Under the pieces are notes generated by a model. That model did not search any database, was not told the origin of the DNA, and was given only the letters and a program-made list of their open reading frames with translations. From positions 1-32,514 of the forward strand of contig JAPPNI010000001.1 of the NCBI GenBank assembly GCA_028873865.1: a stretch of DNA of 32,514 nucleotides, read 5' to 3'. Shown here piece after piece: positions 32,456 to 32,514 of the stretch (its first letter is position 1; each line of letters starts with the position of its first letter). Position numbers and translations under genes: made by a program. The stretch is from Chloroflexota bacterium. GTDB taxonomy: Bacteria; Chloroflexota; Dehalococcoidia; Bin125.

Positions 32456-32514
32456 CTAGCTCGTGACGGCGCCGCGTTCGGCTCCGGAGACGAGGGTGGC
32501 GTACTTGGCGAAGA
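32456..32514 (-). CDS. ilvD: dihydroxy-acid dehydratase, C-terminal end only (partial)
   Basis: The last 18 complete codons before a TAG read FAKYATLVSGAERGAVTS on the minus strand. The LAKYAKLVSSAS.GAVT C-terminus of dihydroxy-acid dehydratase is highly conserved and matches this closely. The enzyme makes branched 2-oxo acids in valine and isoleucine synthesis. The rest lies beyond the right edge, so active-site residues cannot be checked. Confidence 0.7.
   Translation of the reverse strand, partial: FAKYATLVSGAERGAVTS

Overview
This 32.5 kb window is GC-rich, densely packed bacterial chromosome. Its gene mix includes F420/FMN luciferase-family oxidoreductases, several CaiB/BaiF CoA-transferases and crotonases, an SDR, an amidase and DinB and DUF429 proteins. 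It also has many abutting gene pairs and short divergent promoter regions. This resembles Chloroflexota of the Dehalococcoidia/SAR202 type or a similar free-living oligotroph. That placement is an inference from gene content; no rRNA or other marker gene is present.

Layout. (1) 0.1-8.5 kb, minus strand: an unknown membrane protein, then a complete phosphate-starvation locus transcribed phoB-phoR-pstS-pstC-pstA-pstB-phoU. A direct-repeat array upstream of pstS looks like a Pho box. (2) 8.6-13.7 kb: a luciferase-like oxidoreductase, a DinB-family protein, a DUF429 protein, a crotonase and a family-5 solute-binding lipoprotein with no adjacent permease. (3) 13.8-16.1 kb: two paralogous ferritin-like (R2-like diiron) proteins. 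The first keeps the carboxylate/histidine ligands and the second has lost most of them. A near-perfect intrinsic terminator sits between them. (4) 16.1-21.5 kb: a metallo-beta-lactamase-fold hydrolase, an SDR, a CaiB/BaiF protein, an M28-like protein with an altered metal site and an SsuD-like flavin monooxygenase. (5) 21.5-24.8 kb: a probable single-chain Type IIL (MmeI-like) restriction-modification enzyme whose middle/C-terminal part is markedly less GC-rich than its flanks. Downstream lie an unannotated 56-residue ORF and a short tandem repeat. (6) 24.9-29.2 kb: an operon of an unknown Cys-containing protein, a CaiB/BaiF transferase and a crotonase; a VapBC-type toxin-antitoxin pair; and a canonical enoyl-CoA hydratase. 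(7) 29.2-32.5 kb: a small GatC/AtzG-like protein coupled to an amidase, an alpha/beta hydrolase, a nuclease with a hydrophobic C-terminal segment and poly-Arg tail, and the last codons of a probable ilvD at the right edge.

How the genes work together. The Pst/Pho genes form one coherent system for high-affinity phosphate uptake and its control. Most other genes are small catabolic modules acting on CoA thioesters, amides, esters and sulfonate- or flavin-oxidised substrates. They do not add up to one recognisable pathway. Two families of short palindromic repeats are scattered in the intergenic gaps. One of them shows compensatory arm changes, which suggests the hairpin itself is maintained.

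The most distinctive points are the active/degenerate diiron pair with an internal terminator, the mosaic Type IIL enzyme, the small-subunit/amidase pair and the covarying palindromic repeats.
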